Source: Butyrivibrio sp. AE3004
Lineage (GTDB): Bacteria > Bacillota > Clostridia > Lachnospirales > Lachnospiraceae
Direction of reading: 5' to 3'
NCBI RefSeq assembly: GCF_000703165.1
Contig: NZ_JNLQ01000002.1
Span: 2,852,001 to 2,916,000 of the forward strand
DNA: 64,000 bases
The notes below the pieces were generated by a model. It saw nothing but the letters and a program-made list of their open reading frames with translations, ran no database searches and was not told the DNA's origin. How positions within the stretch are numbered: position 1 is the first letter of the stretch; every line of letters starts with the position of its first letter. This document shows positions 43,755 to 52,383 of this stretch, one piece after another. The position numbers and the translations under genes were made by a program.

Positions 43755-44729
43755 TTATTTGTCGTTGTAAAGATGACATCTTACTACATGTCCGTTACCC
43801 ATATCCTTGGGCATAGGATCCTGCTCCTTGCAGCAATCCATACAATGAGGACATCTCGTATGGAACTTACATCCCTTAGGCGGATTAGCAGGTGACGGTA
43901 TATCACCCTCCAGAAGAACTCTCTCCTTCTTGATATCCGGATCAGGCATAGGAATAGCACTGAAAAGAGCCTTTGTATAAGGATGAAGCGGATTAGCGAA
44001 AATATCCTCTGTCTTACCTGTCTCAACCAGATTACCAAGATACATAACACCTACAGCATCTGAAATATGCTCAACGACAGAAAGGTCGTGTGAGATAAAC
44101 AGATAAGTAAGATTATTTTTCTCCTGTAATTCCTTAAGCAGATTGATGATCTGTGCCTGAATTGAAACGTCAAGCGCTGATACAGGCTCATCACATACTA
44201 CAAACTCAGGCTTAACAGCAAGTGCTCTTGCGATACATATACGCTGTCTTTGTCCACCTGAGAATTCATGAGGATAACGATCTTTGTGATATGGCTGAAG
44301 ACCGCATTCCTTCATAATCTCTGTAATATAATCATCAAATTCAGCCTTTGGAACAAGACCATGTTCACGAACAGCCTCACCAATAATCTCGCCGATAGGA
44401 AGACGAGGTGAAAGAGATGAATACGGATCCTGGAAAATGATCTGCATCTTTGTACGGAGCTCACGAAGCTTCTTTTTATCATATTTGCTGATATCTTCAC
44501 CATTAAATAAGATATCGCCCTCTGTCTTCTCAAGAAGCCTTAATATAGTTCTACCAGTTGTTGACTTACCGCAGCCTGACTCACCTACAAGTCCCATTGT
44601 TGTTCCGCGCGGAATTGAGAATGTAACATCATCAACAGCTTTAACATTTCCTGTAACGCCACCGAAGAAACCACCCTTAATAGGGAAATATTTCTTGAGG
44701 TGCTTTACTTCAAGTATATTATCACTCAT
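43755..44729 (-). CDS. oppF: Oligopeptide ABC importer ATPase OppF/DppF-like
   Basis: A 324-residue ATPase. Walker A GESGCGKSTTGR near 53-64, signature FSGGQRQR near 157-164, Walker B FVVCDEP near 176-182 and the H-loop LFISHDLSVVEH are intact. The C-terminal region HTRCPHCMDCC plus a later VVRCH supplies cysteines positioned as in Opp/Dpp ATPases that bind an iron-sulfur cluster, and PLHPYTKALFSA is the conserved C-terminal family motif. The ATG overlaps the TAA of oppD (TAATG) with GGAGGTG upstream. It is the last gene of the importer unit and is followed by a strong terminator. Confidence 0.93.
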   Translation of the reverse strand: MSDNILEVKHLKKYFPIKGGFFGGVTGNVKAVDDVTFSIPRGTTMGLVGESGCGKSTTGRTILRLLEKTEGDILFNGEDISKYDKKKLRELRTKMQIIFQDPYSSLSPRLPIGEIIGEAVREHGLVPKAEFDDYITEIMKECGLQPYHKDRYPHEFSGGQRQRICIARALAVKPEFVVCDEPVSALDVSIQAQIINLLKELQEKNNLTYLFISHDLSVVEHISDAVGVMYLGNLVETGKTEDIFANPLHPYTKALFSAIPMPDPDIKKERVLLEGDIPSPANPPKGCKFHTRCPHCMDCCKEQDPMPKDMGNGHVVRCHLYNDK

Positions 44730-45892
44730 TACTTTGCACCTCCTTCTTCAGTCTTTGAATTATTAGCCATATCTTCGCATCTGTAACAGCTTACTTCATG
44801 AGTGGGAGAAACCTTGTATACTCCGGGATATTTTCCGGAACATTTCTCTACACACATATCACATCTATCCTTAAAATAGCAGTAATCAGGCATATCAATA
44901 GGGTTCGGTACATTTCCGGGGATATTGTAAAGTTTTTCAACATACTTACCTACAACGGGCTTAGATTTCATAAGACCAATCGTATAGGGATGTCTGGGAT
45001 CCTTGAATATCTCTCTTGCAGTACCTTTTTCAATAACACGACCTGCATACATAACCACCACATAGTCAGCCATCTCAGCAACTACGCCAAGGTCATGTGT
45101 GATAAGCATGATTGACGAATTGATTTTATCCTTAAGGTTTCTGAGAAGGTCCAAAATCTGAGCCTGAATAGTAACATCAAGTGCTGTTGTAGGCTCATCC
45201 GCAATAATAAGCTTAGGATCACAGGCAAGCGCCATAGCTATCATGATACGCTGACGCATACCACCTGAAAGCTCATGAGGGTACATCTGATAAACACCCT
45301 CTTTATTAGCAATACCAACCATCTGGAGCATCTCAATGGTTCTGGCCTTAACCTGCTCAGGTGACATCTCAGGATTGTGAAGAGCTATAACCTCATCAAC
45401 CTGAGCACCTATTCTGAATACAGGATTAAGAGATGTCATAGGCTCCTGGAAAATCATTGACATCTTATTTCCACGAAGCTTCTGCATTGCTGATGCAGGT
45501 GCATTGACTACATTTATTGTCCTGTCACCATCGTTAAAACGAATTTCACCTTCCACAGTCTGTCCTGAAGGTCTCTGTACCAGCTGCATGAGTGAAAGAC
45601 TGGTAACCGATTTACCACAGCCTGACTCACCAACGATACCTACAGTCTTACCCTGTGGCACTTCAAAGGATACACCGTCAACAGCCTTAACCGTACCTAT
45701 ATCTGTGAAGAAATATGTATGAACATTGTCAAATTCGACGCAGTTATCAGGATTCTTCATCTTTGTAACATATTCACTCTCAGGAATATGCTTTCTATTT
45801 CTTTTTTTCTCAATCTCGGATGTGATCTTACGGTTCTCACGTGAAATCCTTCTTGACTCTTTAGCCGAGATGTAATTTGAATTTTTTGCCAT
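44729..45892 (-). CDS. oppD: Oligopeptide ABC importer ATPase OppD/DppD-like
   Basis: A 387-residue ATPase. An N-terminal basic extension of about 45 residues (RRISRENRKITSEIEKK) precedes the usual domain. Walker A GESGCGKSVTS near 84-94, signature LSGGMRQR near 200-207, Walker B LIIADEP near 219-225 and LITHDLGVVAEMADYV complete the site. The C-terminal cysteines (FKDRCDMCVEKC and SCYRC) fit the iron-sulfur region of OppD/DppD. It energises peptide uptake with OppF. It is separated from oppC by 178 bases containing a long hairpin and starts after an AGGAGAG site. Confidence 0.93.
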   Translation of the reverse strand: MAKNSNYISAKESRRISRENRKITSEIEKKRNRKHIPESEYVTKMKNPDNCVEFDNVHTYFFTDIGTVKAVDGVSFEVPQGKTVGIVGESGCGKSVTSLSLMQLVQRPSGQTVEGEIRFNDGDRTINVVNAPASAMQKLRGNKMSMIFQEPMTSLNPVFRIGAQVDEVIALHNPEMSPEQVKARTIEMLQMVGIANKEGVYQMYPHELSGGMRQRIMIAMALACDPKLIIADEPTTALDVTIQAQILDLLRNLKDKINSSIMLITHDLGVVAEMADYVVVMYAGRVIEKGTAREIFKDPRHPYTIGLMKSKPVVGKYVEKLYNIPGNVPNPIDMPDYCYFKDRCDMCVEKCSGKYPGVYKVSPTHEVSCYRCEDMANNSKTEEGGAK

Positions 45893-46009
45893 TTTACTCT
45901 CCTATATATACATATAAGATAATACGTCTTGCTTCCTACTTCGTACTCTCGCAAGACTCGAAATCATTCGGAATCCGAGCTTTCGCTCTACTTCCTCATG
46001 ATTTCTTAT

Positions 46010-46068
46010 CTGACAAATGCCACTACGCCCGCACATGCAAGCATGTGGGTCGCAGTGTCGCTTGTCAG
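46010..46068. repeat. Long intercistronic hairpin between oppC and oppD
   Basis: Imperfect palindrome: CTGACAA/TTGTCAG outside, CACT/AGTG and CG/CG in the middle and CACATGC/GCATGTG at the tip with a two-base loop. It starts two bases after the oppC stop. It lacks a T-run directly after it on the minus strand, so it is more likely an mRNA processing or stability element, or a mobile palindromic repeat, than a full terminator. Confidence 0.6.
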
Positions 46069-46070
46069 TA

Positions 46071-47750
46071 TTATCTTTTCATCTTTGGATCGAATGCATC
46101 TCTCAGTCCGTCACCAATAAAGTTAAATGCAAGAACTGTAAGAAGGATAAATGTTCCTGCAGGAAGCCATACAAAGAGGTAATTAGTCATAACGTATGAA
46201 TCATTAACCGCATTTATGATACTTCCCCATGAAGCAGCAGGATACTTGATACCCAGACCAAGGAATGAAAGTGAAGCCTCAGAAAGGATAACCTCACCAA
46301 GTCCCATACTTGCAAATACGATAAGCTGAGGAATTACGTTTGGAATAAGGTGCTTGAAAATTCTGCGGTATGTGCTGATACCCAGTGCTTCAGCAGCTAC
46401 CATGAACTCCTGCTCACGAAGTGAAAGGATCTGACCTCTTACAATACGTGCAATTCCAACCCATCCGATAACCGCCATAACCACGCAAAGAAGATAAATA
46501 CGTGCTCTGGGGCTGGCCTGATAATAATCCATGATTGAACCAAGTATAAGGTATAAAGGCATAGCGGGAATACAATAAACCACGTCAACAAGTCTCATAA
46601 GGAGGTTATCTACCCAACCGCCAAAGAAACCTGCAACACCACCGATGATCATACCGATGAATACCTCGATAAACACTACGACAAAGCCTATAAGAAGTGA
46701 GATTCTGCCACCATACATAAGACGGGCAAGAAGGTCCATTCCGTTAGCATCCGTTCCTACAGGGTGTGCCTTTGAAGGAGCAGCATAAATATCGATAAGT
46801 CTTGTCTCCTGGAACTTTTTGATTGTGTACTGTCCGGTCTTTTTCTCAAATCTATACTCTATATTATTACCATCCGCATCTGCATATTCAAAGGAACCTG
46901 AATTGCCCTGTGCATCGAAAGCTTCAAGAGCAGCAGCCTTATATGCAGGATCAAGGAAAGTACCGGGATCAATTGCATTAAAGTTCATGTTAGAAACAAC
47001 AGCATAGCCTTCACCGTTTGATTCAACAAGACCTTCCTCATTTAAAGAATAGCTTACACCATCCGCATCAAACGAAGTAGCCTTTGTAGCAACAGCAACA
47101 AGAGCATTTCTATAGAACTCATATGAGAACTTGGTATCCTTGCTATATCCTGTAAAGGATCTCTTACTTGCAACCGCGAGTTCGGTAGCTTCATATACAT
47201 CAGCCTTGAAATCCTCGCCATCAAACATATAGATTTTTCCATCCTGCTCGAAATCAGCTCTTCCTGCTTCTACCGCAGCATCAAATTCCTTGTTGCCCTT
47301 AAGAAATACCTGTGCGGGCTCAAGTGAATATATAAGGAAAACATCTGAATCTTCTGCAGCAGGTGACATTCCCATCATCTGTCCGTCTCTGGTCTGGAAA
47401 ACATATTTCTTTTTTGAAACTGCTATAAGTGCCTTTGAATTGATATCTGAAGGAAGTTTTACTCCATCAGCTGTCTGGAACTGGAACTGATCAATTTCAG
47501 TAGCACCTGCAAATTCTTTCATAACCTGCTCTGTCTTGTAGAACACCTTACTCTCTGAATAAGGATAAAGCGCTCCACCAACAAACGCAAACAGGAACAT
47601 TGCAACAATAATTACCATTCCAACTATAGCGAGTCTGTTTCTAAGGAATCTCTTGAGGACCATCATTCCCGGAGAGAGGACACGGACTCTGTTTGCATCA
47701 TCAAGATGCATTTCTTCTTTTTTTACTACGTTCTTATTATCTTCTGACAT
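46071..47750 (-). CDS. oppC: Oligopeptide ABC importer permease OppC-like with large insertion
   Basis: A 559-residue permease, nearly twice the usual length of about 300. After a cytosolic N-terminus and the first helix (about 40-62) comes an outside insertion of about 250 residues (about 65-320) before the conserved HPVGTDANGMDLLARLMYGG segment near 332-351. The remaining five helices and the EAA-type loop (VAAEALGISTYRRIFKHLIPN near 449-469) are normal, as is the C-terminal NFIGDGLRDAFDP. The insertion may contact the enlarged binding protein. The start has AAGGAGGCGG upstream and lies 18 bases after oppB. Confidence 0.9.
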   Translation of the reverse strand: MSEDNKNVVKKEEMHLDDANRVRVLSPGMMVLKRFLRNRLAIVGMVIIVAMFLFAFVGGALYPYSESKVFYKTEQVMKEFAGATEIDQFQFQTADGVKLPSDINSKALIAVSKKKYVFQTRDGQMMGMSPAAEDSDVFLIYSLEPAQVFLKGNKEFDAAVEAGRADFEQDGKIYMFDGEDFKADVYEATELAVASKRSFTGYSKDTKFSYEFYRNALVAVATKATSFDADGVSYSLNEEGLVESNGEGYAVVSNMNFNAIDPGTFLDPAYKAAALEAFDAQGNSGSFEYADADGNNIEYRFEKKTGQYTIKKFQETRLIDIYAAPSKAHPVGTDANGMDLLARLMYGGRISLLIGFVVVFIEVFIGMIIGGVAGFFGGWVDNLLMRLVDVVYCIPAMPLYLILGSIMDYYQASPRARIYLLCVVMAVIGWVGIARIVRGQILSLREQEFMVAAEALGISTYRRIFKHLIPNVIPQLIVFASMGLGEVILSEASLSFLGLGIKYPAASWGSIINAVNDSYVMTNYLFVWLPAGTFILLTVLAFNFIGDGLRDAFDPKMKR

Positions 47751-47768
47751 TACATCCGCCTCCTTTCC

Positions 47769-48755
47769 TTAGTTTACTCTAACTCTGGGATCAACTACCG
47801 CATAGAGAATATCTGCGATAAGGTTACCCAAAAGAATAAGCACTGCCATAAATACCATGTAGAACATAACAAACGGGATATCACCCTGTACTACGCACTG
47901 ATATGATGTATAACCGATACCGGGAATCTGGAACAATGTCTCTGTGATCATAGCACCACTAAAGAGTCCCGGAAGTGATCCACCAAGAAGAGTTACAATC
48001 GGGATAAGTGTGTTTCTGAAAGCATGATAATTAACTACCTTATTCTCAGAAAGTCCCTTCGCCCTTGCTGTTCTGATATAATCAGCATTTAAAACTTCAA
48101 GCATGTTTGTTCTTGTGTAACGCATAAGTGAACCAACGCTTACAACTGTGAGTGTTATAACAGGCATGATCATATGACGCGCCATATCAAGAATTTTACC
48201 TGTCTGTGAATAACTCTCATGCATTCTTCCTACAATGCCATAAAGGTCAAGCCATCCAAGTTTAACTGAAAGTATATACTTCAAAATCGTCGCAAAGAAA
48301 AAGCTCGGAAGCGAAATTCCGATAAGTGCGATAACCGTAACTGCATAGTCTGTTGCAGAATACTGCCTTCTTGCAGCAGCTACACCTGCAGGTATTGCGA
48401 TTATTATTTCCAAAATAAATGTAACAAGGCCAAGTGCAAATGAATACCAGATAACACTGCTGAATTTCTGTAAAACCGGCTGATTCCAATACCAGGAATC
48501 ACCAAAATCAAGCTTTATTGCTTTTGATGCCCATTTAAAGTAGCCCTGGATTACCCCCGTGTCCAGACCGTACTGAGCGTTTAACTGTTCTACCCACTCT
48601 GAGTAACTTTTTGCGCCGGGCTTTGTTGATAAAGCCATCGCCTGCTGTTCAACGTATGATGTAGGCATACATCTCATGATTGTATAAATGATCATTGATA
48701 CGAAAAACAATAATACTACCGATATGAGCAGACGCTTTAGTATGAATTTCTTCAT
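47769..48755 (-). CDS. oppB: Oligopeptide ABC importer permease OppB-like
   Basis: A 328-residue permease with six helices. The N-terminal FILKRLLISVVLLFFVSMIIY is the usual first helix, and the cytoplasmic EAA loop YIRTARAKGLSENKVVNYHAFRN near 219-241 contacts the ATPases. The C-terminal DILYAVVDPRVRVN is the family hallmark. Length and motifs are normal, unlike its partner OppC. The ATG has AAGGAG about ten bases upstream. It follows the binding-protein gene after 246 bases containing a strong hairpin that would let the binding protein be expressed at a higher level. Confidence 0.93.
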   Translation of the reverse strand: MKKFILKRLLISVVLLFFVSMIIYTIMRCMPTSYVEQQAMALSTKPGAKSYSEWVEQLNAQYGLDTGVIQGYFKWASKAIKLDFGDSWYWNQPVLQKFSSVIWYSFALGLVTFILEIIIAIPAGVAAARRQYSATDYAVTVIALIGISLPSFFFATILKYILSVKLGWLDLYGIVGRMHESYSQTGKILDMARHMIMPVITLTVVSVGSLMRYTRTNMLEVLNADYIRTARAKGLSENKVVNYHAFRNTLIPIVTLLGGSLPGLFSGAMITETLFQIPGIGYTSYQCVVQGDIPFVMFYMVFMAVLILLGNLIADILYAVVDPRVRVN

Positions 48756-48937
48756 TGTTGTCTATACTCCTTCTAAAATAAATATCTTCTACCTGAATAA
48801 TCATATATTACCAGGGGACTAATGTTATCTATATAAAATTTCGCATAGCGAAATATTTCTTTCTATATTAATGGATTAATTGCGGAAGAAAACGCATTGT
48901 CATCCCCGCTCTATATCTGTCTAAAAAAATACATAAC

Positions 48938-48970
48938 TTGTCCGTGGGAGCGTCTTACCCCCACGGACAA
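48938..48970 (-). terminator. Hairpin between binding-protein gene and oppB (partial terminator)
   Basis: Perfect 11-base-pair stem TTGTCCGTGGG/CCCACGGACAA with an 11-base loop lies about 30 bases after the binding-protein stop. The minus strand continues GTTATGTATTTTTTTAG, so termination should be partial. A second small hairpin TTTCGC/GCGAAA is at 48839-48853. The rest of the 246-base gap is AT-rich with no further feature seen. Confidence 0.75.
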
Positions 48971-49001
48971 AGTCATACGTACTTATATTGTTAAATACGA
49001 A

Positions 49002-51449
49002 TTACTTAGTCATAAGCTTCTCAATTCCATCGTGAGCACTTGTGCTTGCGAAGAAGTGGAAGAATGTTGTCTGATCCTGAAGCATCTCAGAATCTGTATT
49101 GACACGATCTACTGAATAGATAGAACACTGCTGTCTCTGATAGATCGGGATTTCTACAGCATAATCAACAATATAGTCAAGAGCTTCCTTATAGATAGCC
49201 TTACGTACTGCCTGATCTGTAGTAGATCTTCCTTCAACTACAAGGTCATCAAGTTCCTTCTGGTTAATTCTGTACATGTAAGCAGAACCACCTTCTGAGT
49301 GATAGATCTGATACATATCGGGATCGATTGATGAACCCCAAGCTGCACACCAGATTTCAGCTGTGCCACCTTCAGTTGCTGTCCAAAGAACAGAAGAATC
49401 TGAAAGGTCATTGATAATAAGGTCGAAGCCAATCTTTGCAAGGTCTTCCTTAGCTGCTGTAAGGATACCGAATGAAGGGTGATCACCCTTACCATCTGCA
49501 GGGATCATTGCCTCGTATGAAAGCTTAGCACCTTCAGGAGCTGCTGTAAGCTTACCATCAGAAACTGTGTATCCGGCTTTCTCGAAGAATCCAAGAGCTG
49601 CCTGAAGAGCTGCATCATATTTCTCATCTTCGCTCATGCCGTCTGTATAAATAGGATTTCCATCAACATCTGTTGAGAAAGCAACCTTGTAATCAGGATC
49701 AGATGCCTGAGGTGCTGCCCAAGATGTGTTTGAAATAGGATAGTTGATAACGTTAGCTGCATCGCCGTAGTAAGAATCAACAACTACGTCTCTGTGTACA
49801 GCAAGAACAGTTGCAATAGCCTTACGAAGAGCCTTAGACTCATCGCTTCCGGGATCTGAACCAACCTTAACGTTCTCAGAGTTCATTCCGATATAACCAT
49901 AACCGTTGTTGTCTACAAGTGATGTAGCAATCTTGTCACCTGTAAGCTCGCCGTTTGAGTTGTCTCCGGCAATCTGCTCAAGAGTAGACTTGTTAGCTGA
50001 AGGCTCAGCAACATCAATTGTACCCTGAACGATAGCAGGCTCAGCATCAGACTGCTGAGTAACCTTCATCTGAACGTCCTTAATGATAGGAGCGCCAAGA
50101 TAGTAGTTCTCGTTTGCCTTAAAGTAAACAATCTTGTTCTCATACTTATCAAATACATAAGGGCCAGCGCCAAGAGGCTGAGTTGTCTTAGATCTTACAG
50201 CTGAAAGGTCACCCTTTGTGAATCCGAAAGTATTGTTGTCATAATCATAGAGAGATTTATCACCATAGTAGTGAAGAGGAGCAATCTCTAAGCAAAGGCT
50301 GTAGATAGCTGTTGCATCAAGCTTGTCCATGTGAACAACCATTGAGTTGTCACCTGTCTTCTCAATACCTGTGATAGAAGGTGCAGACTCACCTGTCTCA
50401 ACAGAGTTCTTATAATCGTCTGAAAGCATATCAAGGATGCCGTCGCCAGCCTTTTCCTTATCTGTAGCTGTCATAACGTCGTTTTCATAAGCAGCCATGA
50501 TTTCATTCCAGAAATCATCAACTGTAGGGGCCTGGCCACCCTTTACATCAAATGTAGCACCTGAAGGAGCTGTAAGAACGCCACCTTCTGCTTTACCATA
50601 TCCCCAGTTAGCCATTGCGTTTGCAATAGGATCCTTAGCGACATCTTCATCATCAGAAACAGCGCCATTAGCTGAGCAGTAATCTGCGATATCGTTGATG
50701 AACTGTTCCTTAGCTTTAGGGAAATCTGTCTCCCAGAACTGCTTCTGCTGTTCTTCTGTAAAATATGTGAAGTCTGTGTTATCCTCACCAGCCTTTACAA
50801 GGAGGTTGAAGAGTGTATCTGAACCGCTTCTGTATGCTTCCATACCTGTGATAGGAAGTGCATTGAAGGATGAGCTTCCATCATAAGAAGGATCTGCAAG
50901 TACATACATTGTGAAAATAACGTCATCGATTGTAACAGGCTCACCATCAGAGAATGTGATGTCATCACGCATCTCGAATGCATAATCAACTGTGCCGTCT
51001 TCGTTCTCGGTAATCTCACAGTTAGCGGGTCCCTTGTACTCATAGCTATTGCCGTCATACTCTTTGGTCTCGCCCTCGATACCATTCATGATGATCTCAC
51101 CCATACGATCAACCTTAAGTAACGGAATTGAAGTCATCTGCTCAACGTTGATATCGTAAGCTGTGTTTGCGAAGAAAGGACTGAACTTCTCAGAGAATTC
51201 AGACTCTCCGATTACGAGCGGAGCTCCGCTTCCTGTGCTCTCAGTAGCTTCTTCAGCTTCCTCTGTGGATTCTGCCTCTGTAGCATCAGCAGCTTCCTCA
51301 GTAGAAGCATCTGCAGTAGACTCTGCTGTATCTGCAGATTCGGTTGTGCTATTGTCTGCGCCTGTGTTAGCATCGCCGCCACAGCCAACAGCTGAAACAA
51401 CCATTGTTCCGGCAAGTCCTAATGCCAGAAATTTGCCTAACTTTTTCAT
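49002..51449 (-). CDS. oppA: Oligopeptide-binding lipoprotein (SBP family 5), enlarged
   Basis: A lipoprotein of about 815 residues, larger than the usual 500-600. The chosen ATG at 51449 has GGAGGG upstream; earlier in-frame codons run into the preceding gene. The signal peptide ends VSAVGC, followed by a Thr/Ser/Glu/Ala-rich tether of about 50 residues. MRDDITFSDGEPVTIDDVIF near 170-190 is the family 5 binding-protein signature, and AAWGSSIDPDMYQIYHSEGG lies near the C-terminus. Extra material lies around 205-345. It captures peptides or other oligomers for the OppBCDF importer encoded downstream in the same unit. Confidence 0.9.
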   Translation of the reverse strand: MKKLGKFLALGLAGTMVVSAVGCGGDANTGADNSTTESADTAESTADASTEEAADATEAESTEEAEEATESTGSGAPLVIGESEFSEKFSPFFANTAYDINVEQMTSIPLLKVDRMGEIIMNGIEGETKEYDGNSYEYKGPANCEITENEDGTVDYAFEMRDDITFSDGEPVTIDDVIFTMYVLADPSYDGSSSFNALPITGMEAYRSGSDTLFNLLVKAGEDNTDFTYFTEEQQKQFWETDFPKAKEQFINDIADYCSANGAVSDDEDVAKDPIANAMANWGYGKAEGGVLTAPSGATFDVKGGQAPTVDDFWNEIMAAYENDVMTATDKEKAGDGILDMLSDDYKNSVETGESAPSITGIEKTGDNSMVVHMDKLDATAIYSLCLEIAPLHYYGDKSLYDYDNNTFGFTKGDLSAVRSKTTQPLGAGPYVFDKYENKIVYFKANENYYLGAPIIKDVQMKVTQQSDAEPAIVQGTIDVAEPSANKSTLEQIAGDNSNGELTGDKIATSLVDNNGYGYIGMNSENVKVGSDPGSDESKALRKAIATVLAVHRDVVVDSYYGDAANVINYPISNTSWAAPQASDPDYKVAFSTDVDGNPIYTDGMSEDEKYDAALQAALGFFEKAGYTVSDGKLTAAPEGAKLSYEAMIPADGKGDHPSFGILTAAKEDLAKIGFDLIINDLSDSSVLWTATEGGTAEIWCAAWGSSIDPDMYQIYHSEGGSAYMYRINQKELDDLVVEGRSTTDQAVRKAIYKEALDYIVDYAVEIPIYQRQQCSIYSVDRVNTDSEMLQDQTTFFHFFASTSAHDGIEKLMTK

Positions 51450-51463
51450 ATTGCCCTCCATTC

Positions 51464-51507
51464 TGGGGGTGGCCCCCATAATAATATATGTGCATCCACC
51501 TAGGTGG
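51464..51507 (-). promoter_or_regulatory. Leader hairpin and 12-base palindrome upstream of oppA
   Basis: TGGGGG/CCCCCA with a three-base loop (51464-51478) sits five bases before the oppA ribosome binding site. Farther upstream is a perfect palindrome CCACCTAGGTGG (51496-51507), overlapping a region where a weak promoter (TATATT at about 51488) might lie. The palindrome could be an operator; the hairpin could stabilise the mRNA or modulate translation. Confidence 0.45.
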
Positions 51508-51519
51508 TTGTCACCAACA

Positions 51520-52080
51520 TCATTTGCCTGATTCAACAGTTATTCCCGAAAAATGCCTGTTATAATATCTGCTAAACCATAAAGCAAGAAAAATAGTCGG
51601 AATGTGCAAAAGCAAATAAACAATCTCTCCTGATAAATCATACTGTCCTTTTCGCAGCACGAGATAAATAATCTCGCAAACAGTACTGATTACAGCAAGC
51701 ACAATCACAGATATTGCGCAAAATCTCATTCTTCCGATGCCCTTGTCATACTGCGGCCTTGTCATCCTACAAGTGGAACCTGTATATTCAACAACCCCGA
51801 TCAGATAAAACAAAGCCGGAAGATACTGAAAGAAATATGGGAGCACTACCCAAATAGTACGTGAAGAGGATTGATTTACCAACCCCTGCGCAAACAAGGC
51901 CACAAGTATTCCCACTCCGTAAAGAACACACGGCAGGTATGTTTTTTTCTTCTCTTTTTCGTCATAAGGAAGCACATAGATATCCCCTGTATAGAAGAAT
52001 CTGTCGCGAAACCTCCCTTTTTTATCCATCTCAGGAGTATGATTGAAATCTCCCTTATATGGATTATGCAGAATACTCAT
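51520..52080 (-). CDS. Four-helix membrane protein of unknown function
   Basis: A 186-residue protein I do not recognise. A polar N-terminus of about 45 residues (with DRFFYTGDIYVLPYDEKEKKK) precedes four hydrophobic segments near 49-66, 77-95, 117-140 and 151-170, ending with a short polar tail (YYNRHFSGITVESGK). It starts behind AGGAT and is the first gene after the strong promoter at 52271-52298 and a leader of about 185 bases. It lies 70 bases before oppA in the same direction, so it may belong to the importer unit, for example as an accessory or regulator, but nothing in the sequence shows this. Confidence 0.6.
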   Translation of the reverse strand: MSILHNPYKGDFNHTPEMDKKGRFRDRFFYTGDIYVLPYDEKEKKKTYLPCVLYGVGILVALFAQGLVNQSSSRTIWVVLPYFFQYLPALFYLIGVVEYTGSTCRMTRPQYDKGIGRMRFCAISVIVLAVISTVCEIIYLVLRKGQYDLSGEIVYLLLHIPTIFLALWFSRYYNRHFSGITVESGK

Positions 52081-52177
52081 TACCCCAAAATCCTATATTT
52101 CTAACTTCTATAATTAATAGTATAGGAACATAAATCAAACGTTCACATTTACCATTCTGTCCTATGTTACAAAATAA

Positions 52178-52212
52178 GCGTCCCCGAACTTACACTCTGC
52201 AAGTAGGAACGC
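52178..52212 (-). promoter_or_regulatory. Structured 5' leader element
   Basis: Within the leader between the promoter and the 186-residue protein, GCGTTCC (52212-52206 on the minus strand) pairs with GGGACGC (52184-52178), and ACTT/AAGT extends the inner stem. The remainder of 52081-52260 is AT-rich with no recognised riboswitch or open reading frame. Confidence 0.35.
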
Positions 52213-52270
52213 CGTTGTTCTTAATGTAAGTATTACATATTAATATGTATTATTACAATGTCGAGATTAA

Positions 52271-52298
52271 ATTATATCAAATTGTTAAAATAAGTCAA
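52271..52298 (-). promoter_or_regulatory. Sigma-A promoter for the opp-associated unit
   Basis: On the minus strand TTGACT (52298-52293), a 16-base spacer and TATAAT (52276-52271) preceded by TGA. It should drive the membrane protein gene at 52080 and probably oppA and the rest of the importer. Confidence 0.85.
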
Positions 52299-52323
52299 GC
52301 GTCGGCGAACTTTTGTCTTTGTG

Positions 52324-52361
52324 CCGCGGACACTTTGTCAGTTTAAAGTGTCGGTGCGGAA
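52324..52361 (-). terminator. Hairpin ending the second glycan unit
   Basis: GACACTTT (52329-52336) and AAAGTGTC (52345-52352) are perfect arms with an eight-base loop, flanked by CCGC/GCGG. It lies about 30 bases after the GT26 gene stop. No T-run follows on the minus strand, so termination efficiency is uncertain. Confidence 0.5.
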
Positions 52362-52383
52362 ACTTTGCAAACACCCATGCTGT

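Noticed and set aside
52178..52212. GGGACGC in the leader, resembling part of a c-di-GMP-I riboswitch
   Set aside because: The CACGCACAGGGCAAACC strand and the GCAAAGCC core are absent.
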